Source: Pseudooceanicola sediminis
GTDB lineage: Bacteria; Pseudomonadota; Alphaproteobacteria; Rhodobacterales; Rhodobacteraceae
Direction of reading: 5' to 3'
DNA length: 64,000 nt
NCBI RefSeq assembly: GCF_003575965.1
Contig: NZ_QWJJ01000003.1
Location: 1-64,000, forward strand
The notes under the pieces: model-generated
Database searches by the model: none
What the model was told of the DNA's origin: nothing
What the model saw: the letters and a program-made list of their open reading frames with translations, nothing else
Position numbers and translations under genes: made by a program
Shown here: piece by piece, positions 50,197 to 59,175 of the stretch
How positions within the stretch are numbered: the first letter of the stretch is position 1
Layout of the letters: each line of letters starts with the position of its first letter

Positions 50197-51239
50197 CTGC
50201 CTCTGTCACTGTCGAGGGCGTGAACCACTGGTTCGGCAGCTACCGCGCGCTGCGCGACATTTCCCTGGCCATCGGGGCGGGCGAATACGTCACGCTGCTG
50301 GGGCCGTCGGGCTGTGGCAAGACCACGCTGCTGTCGGTGCTGGGCGGCTTTCTGATGCCCGATCAGGGCCGTGTGCTGATCGGGAGCCGCGACATGAGCC
50401 GCGTTGCCCCCGCGCGCCGCCCCACGACCACCGTGTTTCAGGATTACGCGCTGTTCCCGCATATGTCGCTGCGCGACAATGTCGGCTTTGGCTTGCGCAT
50501 GGCGGGGCAGGGGCGGCGCCTCCGCCACGCCCGCGCCGACGAAATGCTGGCGCTGGTCGGCCTTGGTGCCGCTGCCTCCAAACGCCCGCATGAATTGTCG
50601 GGCGGCCAGCGTCAGCGCGTCGCGCTGGCCCGCGCACTGGCCGTGCGCCCCGAGGTGCTGTTGCTGGATGAACCTCTCGGCGCGCTCGACCTCAAGCTGC
50701 GCCGTTCGATGCAGGACGAGCTGAAGGCGATCCAGCGCGAGGTCGGTACGACCTTCGTGCACGTCACCCATGATCAGGAGGAAGCGATGGCAATCGCCGA
50801 CCGCATCGTCGTGATGAACGCGGGCCGGATCGAGGATCAGGGCCCACCCGCGCGCATCTATCGACAGCCCGCCAGCCTGTTCGCCGCTGGTTTCATGGGC
50901 GAGATGAACCGCATTCCCGCCCATGAAACCGCCGGGGTCGTGACCTGCGCCTTCGGTGCGGTGCCGCGACCGGCCCCCGCGTCCGGCCCACTGGTGCTGA
51001 CCCTGCGCCCCGAGGCGATCCGCATCGGGCAGGCCAGCGTTGACCGCCTGCACATCGGCCCGGCGCGGGTGCGCGACGCGGCCTTTTTCGGCACGCATGT
51101 GCGCGCGCACCTGGTGCCGCAGGCCGCGCCGGACATGGTATTGGTGGCACATCTGCCCCCCGATCATCTGCCCGGGCCGGACGACGTGCTGGACCTTGTG
51201 GCAGAGACAGGCGACCTTGGGCTATTTGCGGAGCCGTGA
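50193..51239 (+). CDS. ABC importer ATPase, PotA type
   Basis: This 348-residue protein has Walker A LLGPSGCGKTT, Q-loop TVFQDYALFPHM, signature LSGGQRQRVALARAL, Walker B LLLDEPLGALD and H-loop VTHDQEEAMAIAD, with a C-terminal TOBE domain (LTLRPEAIRIG). The start overlaps the PotC-like stop by 4 bp. It is followed by an MBL hydrolase and an aldehyde dehydrogenase in the same operon, so transport and the first catabolic steps are co-expressed. Confidence 0.93.
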   Translation: MTASVTVEGVNHWFGSYRALRDISLAIGAGEYVTLLGPSGCGKTTLLSVLGGFLMPDQGRVLIGSRDMSRVAPARRPTTTVFQDYALFPHMSLRDNVGFGLRMAGQGRRLRHARADEMLALVGLGAAASKRPHELSGGQRQRVALARALAVRPEVLLLDEPLGALDLKLRRSMQDELKAIQREVGTTFVHVTHDQEEAMAIADRIVVMNAGRIEDQGPPARIYRQPASLFAAGFMGEMNRIPAHETAGVVTCAFGAVPRPAPASGPLVLTLRPEAIRIGQASVDRLHIGPARVRDAAFFGTHVRAHLVPQAAPDMVLVAHLPPDHLPGPDDVLDLVAETGDLGLFAEP

Positions 51240-51241
51240 TC

Positions 51242-51973
51242 ATGCGACGGATGCCCCCCCAGGACTGGTACAGCGTCACGCGCAAGGGCGATGACGTCAC
51301 GCTGATCAGCGAACCTTTCATCAAGGAATTCTATCGCTGCAATTGCTGGCACGTGCGGGGCCGTGACCGCGACATGCTGGTCGACAGCGGCATGGGCGTG
51401 GTGTCGCTGCGCAGCTGGGTGCCGCTGGTCACCGAACGGTCGCTGACCGCCATCGCCAGCCATACCCATTTCGACCACATCGGCTGTCACCACGAATTTC
51501 CCGACCGGTGCGTGCACCGTACCGAGGCCGCGATCCTTGCCCATCCCGACAACCGCGCCACGCTGGCCGACCCCTACGTCAGCGACGATATCTTTGACGC
51601 GCTGCCCCCCGCGCCCTACGCTAGTTCCAGCTACGCGATCCCCGGTGCCCCGGCGACGCGCCTGCTGGAGGATGGCGATGTGATCGACCTTGGCGACCGG
51701 CACTTCGAGGTTATTCACACGCCCGGCCATTCCCCCGGCGGGATCGCCCTGTGGGAGGCGGCGCAGGGCATCCTGTTTTCCGGTGATATCGTCTATGACG
51801 GTCCGCTGATCGAAGACACCTATCATGCCGACGCGGGCGATTATCACCGCTCGATGGTGCGCCTGTTCGACCTGCCGGTGCGCGTGGTGCACGGCGGGCA
51901 TTTCCCCAGCTACGGGGCAGAGCGTCACCGCGCCATCATCCGCGCCTGGCTGGACGCGAAGGAGGCCGGGTGA
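51242..51973 (+). CDS. MBL-fold metallo-hydrolase
   Basis: This 243-residue protein is started at ATG 51242 because GGAG ends 8 bp upstream; a GTG at 51236 overlapping the ATPase stop is possible. Metal motifs are SHTHFDHIG (HxHxDH), HTPGHSPGG, SGDIVYD and VVHGGHFPS. There is no signal peptide. The family hydrolyses thioesters, lactones, phosphoesters or oxalate-like esters. Its place between a polyamine-type ATPase gene and an ALDH gene suggests hydrolysis of an ester or amide-like part of the imported solute. Its stop overlaps the ALDH start by one base. Confidence 0.85.
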   Translation: MRRMPPQDWYSVTRKGDDVTLISEPFIKEFYRCNCWHVRGRDRDMLVDSGMGVVSLRSWVPLVTERSLTAIASHTHFDHIGCHHEFPDRCVHRTEAAILAHPDNRATLADPYVSDDIFDALPPAPYASSSYAIPGAPATRLLEDGDVIDLGDRHFEVIHTPGHSPGGIALWEAAQGILFSGDIVYDGPLIEDTYHADAGDYHRSMVRLFDLPVRVVHGGHFPSYGAERHRAIIRAWLDAKEAG

Positions 51974-53415
51974 TGCAGGATCGCACGCGCTTTTTCATAG
52001 GCGGCGCATGGGTCACACCGGTTTCGGTCACGCGACTGGACGTGGAAAACCCCGCCACCGAAGAGGTGATTGCCGAAATTACCCTGGCCAGCCGCGATGA
52101 TGTCGACGCCGCGGTTGCCGCGGCAAAGGCTGCGGGCCCGGCTTGGGCCGCCACGCCGGTGGCCGAGCGTATCGCGATCCTGAAACGCCTGCTGGCCGTG
52201 ACCGAGGCGCGCCTCGATGATCTGGCCGCCGTGATCAGCGCGGAAATGGGTGCGCCGATCTCCATGGCGCGGTCCGATCAGGCGGCGGTCGGCACCGGGC
52301 ATCTCGAAGGCTTCCTCGAGGCGCTTGAAACCTATGCGTGGTCCGAAGGTCTGCCCAATGGCGACAGGGTGGTCAAGGAACCCGTGGGTGTCTGCGCTCT
52401 TGTCACGCCGTGGAACTGGCCGCTGAACCAGGTCACGCTCAAGGTGCTGCCAGCGCTGGCGGCGGGCTGTACCTGCGTGCTGAAACCGTCGGAACTGACA
52501 CCGCTGTCGGCCATGCTCTATGCCGAATTGCTGGACGAGGCAGGCGTGCCGCCGGGCGTGTTCAACCTGATCAACGGCACCGGACCCGTCGCCGGGGCAA
52601 CCCTGTCGCGCCATCCGGGGGTGCGCCTGATCTCCTTCACCGGCTCGACCCGCGCAGGGGTCGAGGTCGCGCAGGCGGCCGCCCCCACGGTCAAACGTGT
52701 CGCGCTGGAACTGGGGGGCAAATCGCCCAACCTGATCTTTGCCGATTGCGGCGACGCCCTTGAGACGCGTGTGCGCGCCTCGGTCGCGGAATGCTTTCTG
52801 AACACCGGCCAGTCCTGCGACGCGCCCACCCGGATGCTGGTCGAGGCGCGCGTCTATGACCGCGTCTGCGACATCGCGCGGACCGAGGCCGAGGCCACGC
52901 AGGTCGGCGATCCGTCGCGCCCGGGCGACCATATCGGCCCGTTGGCCAGCGGCGTGCAGTGGCAGCGCGTGCAGGGCCATATCGCCTGCGCCCTCGCCGA
53001 TGGCGCGCGCCTGCTGGCCGGGGGCGAGGGCATCCCCGATGGGCAGGATCGGGGGCATTTCGCGCGCCCGACGGTCTTTGCCGATGTCACGCCGCGCATG
53101 GCCATCTGGCGCGACGAAGTCTTTGGCCCGGTGCTGGCGATCACGCCCTTCGCGGACGAAGCCGAGGCGATCGCCCTTGCCAATGACACCGAATATGGCC
53201 TTGCCGCCTATGTGCAGACGGGCGACCGCGCGCGCGCCCTGCGCCTGTGTGCCGCGTTGCATGCCGGGATGGTGCATGTGAACGGGCAGGGGCTGGGCTG
53301 GGGCAGCCCGTTCGGCGGCTACGGCCTGTCGGGCAAGGGCCGCGAGGGCGGCGCGCATGGGCTGGACGAATTCGTCGAGATCAAGACCATCAGCCTGCCG
53401 GATGCGTGGCGCTAA
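51973..53415 (+). CDS. Aldehyde dehydrogenase
   Basis: This 480-residue ALDH is started at ATG 51973 (MQDRTRFFIGGAWV), overlapping the MBL stop (TGATG). Catalytic N in VTPWNWP, E in LELGGKSP, C in LNTGQSCDAPTRM and EVFGPVLAI are present; FGGYGLSGKGREGG is near the end. Substrate is unknown; amino-aldehydes or betaine-like aldehydes are plausible given the polyamine-type importer. Its TAA overlaps the TAG of the convergent Lrp gene by two bases. Confidence 0.92.
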   Translation: MQDRTRFFIGGAWVTPVSVTRLDVENPATEEVIAEITLASRDDVDAAVAAAKAAGPAWAATPVAERIAILKRLLAVTEARLDDLAAVISAEMGAPISMARSDQAAVGTGHLEGFLEALETYAWSEGLPNGDRVVKEPVGVCALVTPWNWPLNQVTLKVLPALAAGCTCVLKPSELTPLSAMLYAELLDEAGVPPGVFNLINGTGPVAGATLSRHPGVRLISFTGSTRAGVEVAQAAAPTVKRVALELGGKSPNLIFADCGDALETRVRASVAECFLNTGQSCDAPTRMLVEARVYDRVCDIARTEAEATQVGDPSRPGDHIGPLASGVQWQRVQGHIACALADGARLLAGGEGIPDGQDRGHFARPTVFADVTPRMAIWRDEVFGPVLAITPFADEAEAIALANDTEYGLAAYVQTGDRARALRLCAALHAGMVHVNGQGLGWGSPFGGYGLSGKGREGGAHGLDEFVEIKTISLPDAWR

Positions 53416-53846
53416 CCGGACACATGGCTCAGCAGCAGGCTGCTTTCGCTGTTCAGCACGCCGGGCACTTCGCGAATGTCGCGCAGAACGCGGTCGAAAC
53501 TGGCCAGGCTTTCCGCGCGGATCTCAACCACCAGATCCCAGGCGCCATTGGTCGAATGGATCGTCGCAACCTCGGGGATGCGCGCCAACGTGCGGGTCAC
53601 GGCGCGTGACATGCGGCCCTGAAGCTCTACCATCGTGATGGCCCGTACCTGTCCTTCGACATCCACATCCGTCTCGATGGTGAACCGCCGGATCCGCCCC
53701 TCGGCCAGCAGCCCGTCCAGCCGCGCCTTGACTGTGGTGCGCGAGACGCCCAGCATCTGCGAAAGTTCGGTGACCGAGGCACGGGCATCGGCGCGCAATG
53801 CGGCAATCAGCGCGCGGTCGGTGTCGGACAGCTCAGGTTTTGCCAT
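53412..53846 (-). CDS. Lrp/AsnC-family transcriptional regulator
   Basis: This 144-residue protein has the helix-turn-helix LIAALRADARASVTELSQMLGVSRTTVKARLDGLLAEGRI and the C-terminal RAM ligand domain (AITMVELQGRM, STNGAWDLVVEIRAESLASFDRVLRDIREVPGV). It is divergent from arginase and ornithine cyclodeaminase genes; three GATC-centred sites at 21-22 bp spacing lie between. It is probably the arginine/ornithine-responsive activator of that operon. Confidence 0.92.
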   Translation of the reverse strand: MAKPELSDTDRALIAALRADARASVTELSQMLGVSRTTVKARLDGLLAEGRIRRFTIETDVDVEGQVRAITMVELQGRMSRAVTRTLARIPEVATIHSTNGAWDLVVEIRAESLASFDRVLRDIREVPGVLNSESSLLLSHVSG

Positions 53847-53868
53847 TTTGTCGGATTAGCTTTCGATA

Positions 53869-53916
53869 TGATCAGAAATAACGCCATTTTGATCAATATA
53901 GCATGTGAAATTGATC
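53869..53916. promoter_or_regulatory. Three GATC-centred sites phased at 21-22 bp (candidate Lrp array)
   Basis: TGATCA (53869-53874), the perfect palindrome TTGATCAA (53889-53896) and TTGATC (53911-53916) have GATC cores at 53870, 53891 and 53913, that is 21 and 22 bp apart. They lie in an AT-rich divergent promoter between the Lrp gene and arginase. The two-turn phasing suits wrapping by an Lrp octamer. Confidence 0.6.
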
Positions 53917-53973
53917 TTTCCCACTGGCATGATGACCGCAATCCAAACCTATTCCCCAACCACGGAGCAGACC

Positions 53974-54900
53974 ATGACCCGCACGACAGCCCTTCTCGGC
54001 GCCCCCATCGAAACTGGCGCGTCGCAGCGCGGCTGCATCATGGGGCCGGACAGCCTGCGCACCGCTGGTCTGTTCGAGACGCTTGAACGGCTCGGCTGGC
54101 AGGTCAGCGACCTGGGTGACCTGACCATCGCACCGCAGACTCCGATGGCCCATGCCAACGGCGCGCTGCATCACCTTGCCGAAACCTGCGCCTGGATCGA
54201 GGTGCTGGAAAAGGCCGCCTACCAGGCCGCGCGCGATCACGACCTGCCGATCTTCATGGGCGGCGATCATTCGATGGCGGCCGGCACAGTGCCCGGCGTC
54301 GCGCGCCATGCCGCCGAACAGAACCGCCCGCTGTTCGTGCTCTGGCTCGATTCCCACCCCGATCTGCATACGCCCGAAAGCACCGAGAGCGGTAATCTCC
54401 ACGGCACGCCCATGGCCTATTTTACCGGCCAGCCGGGGTGCGATGCCTATCCGCCGCTGGCCCACGCCGTCGATCCCGAAAACATCTGCCTGATGGGCAT
54501 CCGGTCGGTCGACGCCGCCGAGGCGCAAAAGATCGACGACCTCGGGATCGACGTGAACGACATGCGCACCATCGACGAGGTCGGCATTCTCGCGCCGCTG
54601 CGTGCCTTTCTGGAACGTGTCCGCGCGGCCAACGGGATGCTGCACGTCAGCTTCGATGTCGATTTCCTCGATCCCGAAATTGCCCCGGCTGTGGGGACGA
54701 CGGTGCCCGGCGGCATGACCTTCCGAGAGGCGCACCTGATCATGGAAACCCTCTGCGACAGCGGCCTCGTCACCTCGCTCGAACTGGTCGAGCTGAACCC
54801 CTTTCTGGACGAATTCGGACGCACTGCCAAGCTGCTGCGCGACCTGACGGCCAGCCTGTTTGGCCGCCGCGTGCTGGACCGTCAGACCAAGAGCTATTGA
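53974..54900 (+). CDS. rocF: Arginase
   Basis: This 308-residue ureohydrolase, started at ATG 53974 after GGAG, has the dimanganese ligands in MGGDHS (H99), WLDSHPDLH (D126, H128, D130; usual form DAHADIN, here Ser-Pro-Leu-His variants) and SFDVDFLDP (D228, D230). TESGNLHGTPM is arginase-specific rather than agmatinase-like. It hydrolyses L-arginine to urea and ornithine. It is followed 10 bp later by ornithine cyclodeaminase, so the pair converts arginine to proline. Lrp regulation from the divergent gene is likely. Confidence 0.92.
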   Translation: MTRTTALLGAPIETGASQRGCIMGPDSLRTAGLFETLERLGWQVSDLGDLTIAPQTPMAHANGALHHLAETCAWIEVLEKAAYQAARDHDLPIFMGGDHSMAAGTVPGVARHAAEQNRPLFVLWLDSHPDLHTPESTESGNLHGTPMAYFTGQPGCDAYPPLAHAVDPENICLMGIRSVDAAEAQKIDDLGIDVNDMRTIDEVGILAPLRAFLERVRAANGMLHVSFDVDFLDPEIAPAVGTTVPGGMTFREAHLIMETLCDSGLVTSLELVELNPFLDEFGRTAKLLRDLTASLFGRRVLDRQTKSY

Positions 54901-54910
54901 GGATCACGCC

Positions 54911-55963
54911 ATGACCGACCGCCCCGAACCCTCTGCGCTGGCCTATGTGCCCTTTGTCAGCGTCGACAACATGATGCGCCTTGTGAATGCCACGGGGGTC
55001 GAGGAGTTCCTGCGCGGCCTCGCCGGGTATATCGAAGCCGACTTTCTGCGCTGGCCCGAATTCGACAAGACCCCCCGCGTCGCCAGTCACAGCAAGGATG
55101 GCGTGATCGAGCTGATGCCGACCGCCGATGCCGAAAACTACGGATTCAAATACGTCAACGGCCACCCGGCGAACATGCGCCAAGGGTATCAGACGGTGAC
55201 CGCCTTTGGTGTGCTGTCGTCTGTTGCCAACGGCTATCCGATCCTGCTGAGCGAGATGACGGTGCTGACGGCGCTGCGCACGGCGGCGACCTCGGCGCTG
55301 GTGGCCAAATACCTCGCGCCGAAGGATGCGCAGGTCATGGCGATGATCGGCAATGGCGCACAATGCGAATTTCAGGCGATGGCCTTTCGCGCCCTGTTGG
55401 GGGTCAACCGCCTGCGTCTGTACGACGTCGACCCGGCCGCCACGGAAAAGGCCACGCGCAACCTGGTCGCGCAGGGTTTTGACGTGACCGCCTGCGACAG
55501 CGCCATGCAGGCGGTCGAGGGTGCGCAGATCATCACCACCTGCACCGCCGACAAGCAATATGCCACCGTTCTGACCGACAACATGGTTGGCACCGGCGTG
55601 CACATCAACGCCATCGGCGGCGATTGCCCGGGCAAGACCGAGCTGCACCGCGACATCCTGATGCGGTCGGAGATCTTTGTCGAATACCCGCCCCAGACGC
55701 GGGTCGAGGGCGAGATCCAGCAACTTGCCCCCGATCACGCCGTCACCGAGCTGTGGCAGGTCATGCGGGGCGAGGTTCCCGGGCGCAAGGGCCCCTCGCA
55801 GATCACCCTGTTCGACAGCGTCGGTTTCGCGATCGAGGATTTCTCGGCGCTGCGCTTTGTCGCGGATCGGGTGGCCGGCACCGGATTCAGCCAGCCGCTG
55901 GATCTGCTGGCCGATCCCGACGACCCGCGTGATCTGTTCGGAATGCTGGGGCGTGCCGTCTGA
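54911..55963 (+). CDS. ocd: Ornithine cyclodeaminase
   Basis: This 350-residue ornithine cyclodeaminase/mu-crystallin protein, started at ATG 54911, has VSVDNMMRLVNATGVEEFL, KYVNGHPANMRQGYQTVTAFGVL, the substrate and NAD site SEMTVLTALRTAATSALVAKYL and AMIGNGAQCEFQAMAF (Rossmann), and NAIGGDCPGKTELHRDIL with the catalytic Asp. Length and HPAN/PGKTEL patterns fit true OCD rather than alanine dehydrogenase branch. It makes L-proline and ammonia from ornithine produced by arginase. No terminator is obvious; a 13-bp tandem repeat follows. Confidence 0.93.
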   Translation: MTDRPEPSALAYVPFVSVDNMMRLVNATGVEEFLRGLAGYIEADFLRWPEFDKTPRVASHSKDGVIELMPTADAENYGFKYVNGHPANMRQGYQTVTAFGVLSSVANGYPILLSEMTVLTALRTAATSALVAKYLAPKDAQVMAMIGNGAQCEFQAMAFRALLGVNRLRLYDVDPAATEKATRNLVAQGFDVTACDSAMQAVEGAQIITTCTADKQYATVLTDNMVGTGVHINAIGGDCPGKTELHRDILMRSEIFVEYPPQTRVEGEIQQLAPDHAVTELWQVMRGEVPGRKGPSQITLFDSVGFAIEDFSALRFVADRVAGTGFSQPLDLLADPDDPRDLFGMLGRAV

Positions 55964-55992
55964 GGCCCGTGTCCGCCCGCGGGCTCATAGGC

Positions 55993-56044
55993 GGGGGTAT
56001 CGGTAGGGGGTATCGGTAGGGGGTATCGGTAGGGGGTATCGGTC
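55993..56044. repeat. 13-bp tandem repeat, four copies
   Basis: GGGGGTATCGGTA is repeated at 55993, 56006, 56019 and 56032; the fourth copy differs only in the last base. It lies between the ocd stop and the receiver gene in a 202-bp gap with no other feature seen. Confidence 0.9.
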
Positions 56045-56165
56045 CCGAGCGATCAGTCAGGCGAGCGGGAAGAGAATTAGCCAATTTTAACCTCGTAAGC
56101 GTTGCGTGGTGTGCAACCATTGCGGTAGGACTGCTGTGTGAACGAGTTGGGACAAGGGCGCGCCA

Positions 56166-56579
56166 ATGGCCAGGATCCTGCTGATGGAAGACGATCAGGA
56201 TCAGGCCGAACTGCTTGCCATGATTCTGATCCGCGAAGGGCATGACGTGACGGTCACCGCAGATGCGGCGGCCGCCATTGATCGCGTCGGACAGGAACGC
56301 TTTGATCTGGTGGTCAGCGATCTGTTCGTGCGTCAAAAGGGTGTGCTGGTTTCAAATGGCGGGCTTCGGCTGATCGGCTATATCCGCAACGGGGCGCGCA
56401 AGGGCGAACAGGCCACGGCATTCGACGTGCCTGTCATTGCCCTGTCGGGTGTGATGGGCGGTCCCACGGACAGCCATTTCCTGAAGATCGCCGAGAGTGT
56501 GGGCGCGAACAGGCGGTTGGAAAAACCGGTCTCGCCCTCATACCTGAACGACGTCATAAACGAGCTGCTGGCCCCCTGA
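56166..56579 (+). CDS. Stand-alone response-regulator receiver protein
   Basis: This 137-residue single-domain receiver has the acidic pair MEDDQD (D9/D10), phospho-acceptor D52 in VVSDLFV, switch Ser in ALSGVMG and Lys in LEKPVSP. An insertion after the phospho-Asp (RQKGVLVSNGGLRLIGYIRNGARKGEQATAFDV) makes it longer than CheY. It has no output domain, so it acts by protein contact or as a phosphate sink. A hybrid kinase lies ~700 bp away on the other strand and may be its partner, though nothing ties them beyond closeness. Confidence 0.88.
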   Translation: MARILLMEDDQDQAELLAMILIREGHDVTVTADAAAAIDRVGQERFDLVVSDLFVRQKGVLVSNGGLRLIGYIRNGARKGEQATAFDVPVIALSGVMGGPTDSHFLKIAESVGANRRLEKPVSPSYLNDVINELLAP

Positions 56580-56667
56580 TGCTCTCGCCCCCCCTTCAGC
56601 AGTCATCAGGGGCGGTCTGGCGCGTTCCAGAATATCTTCTCCATCAGGATTGCATGCCGCATTGCGT

Positions 56668-56758
56668 CCTGAGCCCTGAGCCCTGAGCCCTGAGCCCTGA
56701 GCCCTGAGCCCTGAGCCCTGAGCCCTGAGCCCTGAGCCCTGAGCCCTGAGCCCTGAGC
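56668..56758. repeat. Heptamer tandem repeat CCTGAGC, 13 perfect copies
   Basis: Thirteen exact copies of CCTGAGC fill 91 bp. Being 7 bp long, any change in copy number shifts reading frames across it. It lies in the gap between the receiver gene and the histidine kinase gene. Confidence 0.95.
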
Positions 56759-57276
56759 CTCGGATTGCAGCGATGTGAAACGGTCGGCGGCAGACCCCGC
56801 GGAGCAATGGCGGTCGCGGGGCGTCGGTCGGTCCGTGACACTTGCCGTAACGCTGCCGCCTCTCGGGCGCGGTCGGAGGTCTGGTCCGACATGGGCACGC
56901 GATCACACCCCCGCCGTCATTGGTCATTTTTGCCATCGTGGTCACGGGCGATCTGCTGCCGCCGAACTGAGGGTCACCAACTAAGACGCAGTACAAGTCT
57001 CCGGCACTCTCGGCACCGGTCAAGGCAGCCCGACGCATCATGTCATGGCCGAAAGACCAATTCCGACGTCGCAATTGTATGGTCCCCAGCGGAATGGTCC
57101 GCAATGCCGTGCGCCGCGCGTGGAAGGGCCCCCAGTTGCAAGCCGCTAACGGCTAATGGCCCGCAAGGCAGTGGTGCGTAGCGCGCCGGGTCAAAGGGGA
57201 GCCGGTGCCGTGATCCTGCGCGAAATTCTAAGGGGCGCAGGCATGGACCAAACCCACTTGGCACGCAGCTGTCCGC
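56759..57276. other. Gap with no recognised gene
   Basis: About 520 bp between the heptamer repeat and the end of the kinase gene. Open frames exist on both strands but have random-looking arginine/proline-rich translations and no convincing ribosome sites. No RNA gene or terminator was recognised. Confidence 0.5.
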
Positions 57277-59175
57277 TCAGCAGGTACCCGCAGTTGCCGT
57301 CGGGGCCAGCGCGGCGGCAATTGCGTCCGACAGGCGGTCGGGCGGGCAGGGCTTGCGCAGAATCGGGGCCTTTACCGCGATGTTCCTGTCCAGCATCGGG
57401 CCGGCGTTGCCTGTCAGGTACAGGATCGGCACGCTGGGACGCAGTTCGCGCACCTGCCGGGCGAGCTCATAGCCATCGATCTTGCCCGGCATGACGATAT
57501 CGCTCAGCAGCAGGTCGAACTCCACCCCCGCCTTTACCATGTTCAGCGCCGCCTGGCCGTGTTCCGCTGCAATCACGCTGTAACCCATCTGTTCCAGCGT
57601 CACGCCCAGCAATTCACGCAATCCGTCCTCGTCTTCTGCCAGTAGCACGCGCTGGCCGCGCCCGGCGTCCAGGCCACGTGTTACCTCAAGCGCGTCGTGA
57701 TGTGATTTTTCCAGCCCGCGCGGCAGCAACAGTTGCACCGACGTTCCCTTGCCGGGGGCCGAAACGATCTGAACGTCGCCGCCCGCGCTCTGGGCAAAGC
57801 CATAGACGATCGACAGGCCCAGGCCGGTACCGGAATGCGCCGCCTTGGTGGTGAAAAACGGTTCCAGCGCCCGCTGGCGCACGTCATCGGGCATGCCGGG
57901 GCCGTCGTCGATCACCGAAAGCAGCACACAGGTGGTCGGATCTTTCATGGAGGGGCCACGGTCCGGGCCTGCGGTTTCGTAGACGCGCGCGGGGTGCACC
58001 GTGGTCGTCGACCTGGCGTCGTCGACAACGAAGTCGGGGCCGTGCAATACGGCGTGCAGGGTGATCCTGGTGCCCTTGCCCGACATTTCCATCGCGTCGC
58101 GACTGTTCAGCACCATGTTCAGGATCGCGTTTTCCAGTTGGGACTGGTCGCAATGCACCGTCAGGCCGGGGCGTTCCTCGGTGATGCGCAGCTGGATCGT
58201 GTCGCCCAGGTTCGGCAGCGCCAGTTCGCGCACGTTGTGAAACACTTCGCTGATCATCAGCGTCTTGGCGTTGCCGGGCTGCGGGCGGGCAAAGGACAGA
58301 AGGCGCGCGGTCAGGTCCTGGCCGCGTTCGATCGCTCTCTGGGCCGAATGCAGAAACCGGCGCGACGTCTCGGGGATGGTTTCGCCCAGTGTCAGGTCGA
58401 CCGCGTAATAGATGGTGGCCAGCAGGTTGTTGACGTCATGCGCAATGCCCGACGTCAGTTGGCCCAGCGAGGCGAGGCGATTGTGCAGCTCCGTCGACTG
58501 ACGCTCGCGTTCTCGCTGGGCAAAGTAGCTGACCATCACGAACAGGATCAGCACCGCGGCAATCGTAAAGAACATCACGGACAGGCCAAGCAGCTGAAGC
58601 CGTGATCGCGCCAGATCCTGGCGCAGCCAATCGCGCAGCGCAATCCTCACCTGGTCATGCAAGGCCTGAAGGTCCAGCGTCGCCGCATCGTCAGGCACCC
58701 GCACCAGGTCATCGACTTCGGCAATGCTCATTCCGTCGGCGGCGGCGCGGCGCGCGGCATCCAGGTTGCCCCTGTAGGCATCGAGCGTGCTTTTCAGGGC
58801 GGAAAAATCGAAACTGCGCCCGATGCTCAGGCCCAGCCCCTCGATCTCGTCCAGGGTCGCGATCGCGTCGTTGTAATCCGTCAGGGTCCGTTCGTAATAT
58901 TTCGGCTCGTCCGGTCGCAGGATCGCATTCTTGAAATTGTGGATGAACCCGGAATAGCCCAGTTCGCGTTCCAGCCGATGCAGGGCAAGGGGCAGTTCGT
59001 TCGCCGCGACCTGTGCCTGGGTTTGCTGGGACCGTGCGAAAAAGTTCAGGCCGGGAATGGCGATCATGCAGCACACTGCGACGATCAGGATGATCAGCCG
59101 CATCGACCGATCCTGAAACAGCTGCGACATGAGGTTGCGAAGACTGAATGTGGCCGCTTTTTGATCGGTGTTCAT
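57277..59175 (-). CDS. Hybrid histidine kinase with C-terminal receiver
   Basis: This 632-residue protein is started at ATG 59175 with AGAGGT 7 bp upstream. One transmembrane helix ([16 protein letters not shown]) precedes a ~150-residue helical periplasmic sensor, then a second helix ([21 protein letters not shown]), an HisKA domain with SGIAHDVNN (phospho-His near 250), and an ATPase domain with N-box [12 protein letters not shown]1 DDGPGM, F-box EPFFTTK and G2 GTGLGLS. The final ~120 residues are a receiver (LLAEDED, phospho-Asp in [14 protein letters not shown]). Phosphotransfer to an external protein is expected; the receiver encoded nearby is a candidate. Ligand is unknown. Confidence 0.93.
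   Translation of the reverse strand: MNTDQKAATFSLRNLMSQLFQDRSMRLIILIVAVCCMIAIPGLNFFARSQQTQAQVAANELPLALHRLERELGYSGFIHNFKNAILRPDEPKYYERTLTDYNDAIATLDEIEGLGLSIGRSFDFSALKSTLDAYRGNLDAARRAAADGMSIAEVDDLVRVPDDAATLDLQALHDQVRIALRDWLRQDLARSRLQLLGLSVMFFTIAAVLILFVMVSYFAQRERERQSTELHNRLASLGQLTSGIAHDVNNLLATIYYAVDLTLGETIPETSRRFLHSAQRAIERGQDLTARLLSFARPQPGNAKTLMISEVFHNVRELALPNLGDTIQLRITEERPGLTVHCDQSQLENAILNMVLNSRDAMEMSGKGTRITLHAVLHGPDFVVDDARSTTTVHPARVYETAGPDRGPSMKDPTTCVLLSVIDDGPGMPDDVRQRALEPFFTTKAAHSGTGLGLSIVYGFAQSAGGDVQIVSAPGKGTSVQLLLPRGLEKSHHDALEVTRGLDAGRGQRVLLAEDEDGLRELLGVTLEQMGYSVIAAEHGQAALNMVKAGVEFDLLLSDIVMPGKIDGYELARQVRELRPSVPILYLTGNAGPMLDRNIAVKAPILRKPCPPDRLSDAIAAALAPTATAGTC

Noticed and set aside
56668-56758. 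Possible CRISPR array
   Set aside because: Unit is 7 bp, perfectly tandem with no spacers, and no cas genes are present.
56538-57104. Minus-strand frame containing repeated RAQGSGL peptide
   Set aside because: It overlaps the end of the receiver gene, starts without a ribosome site and the repeat arises from the DNA heptamer; kept only as a repeat finding.
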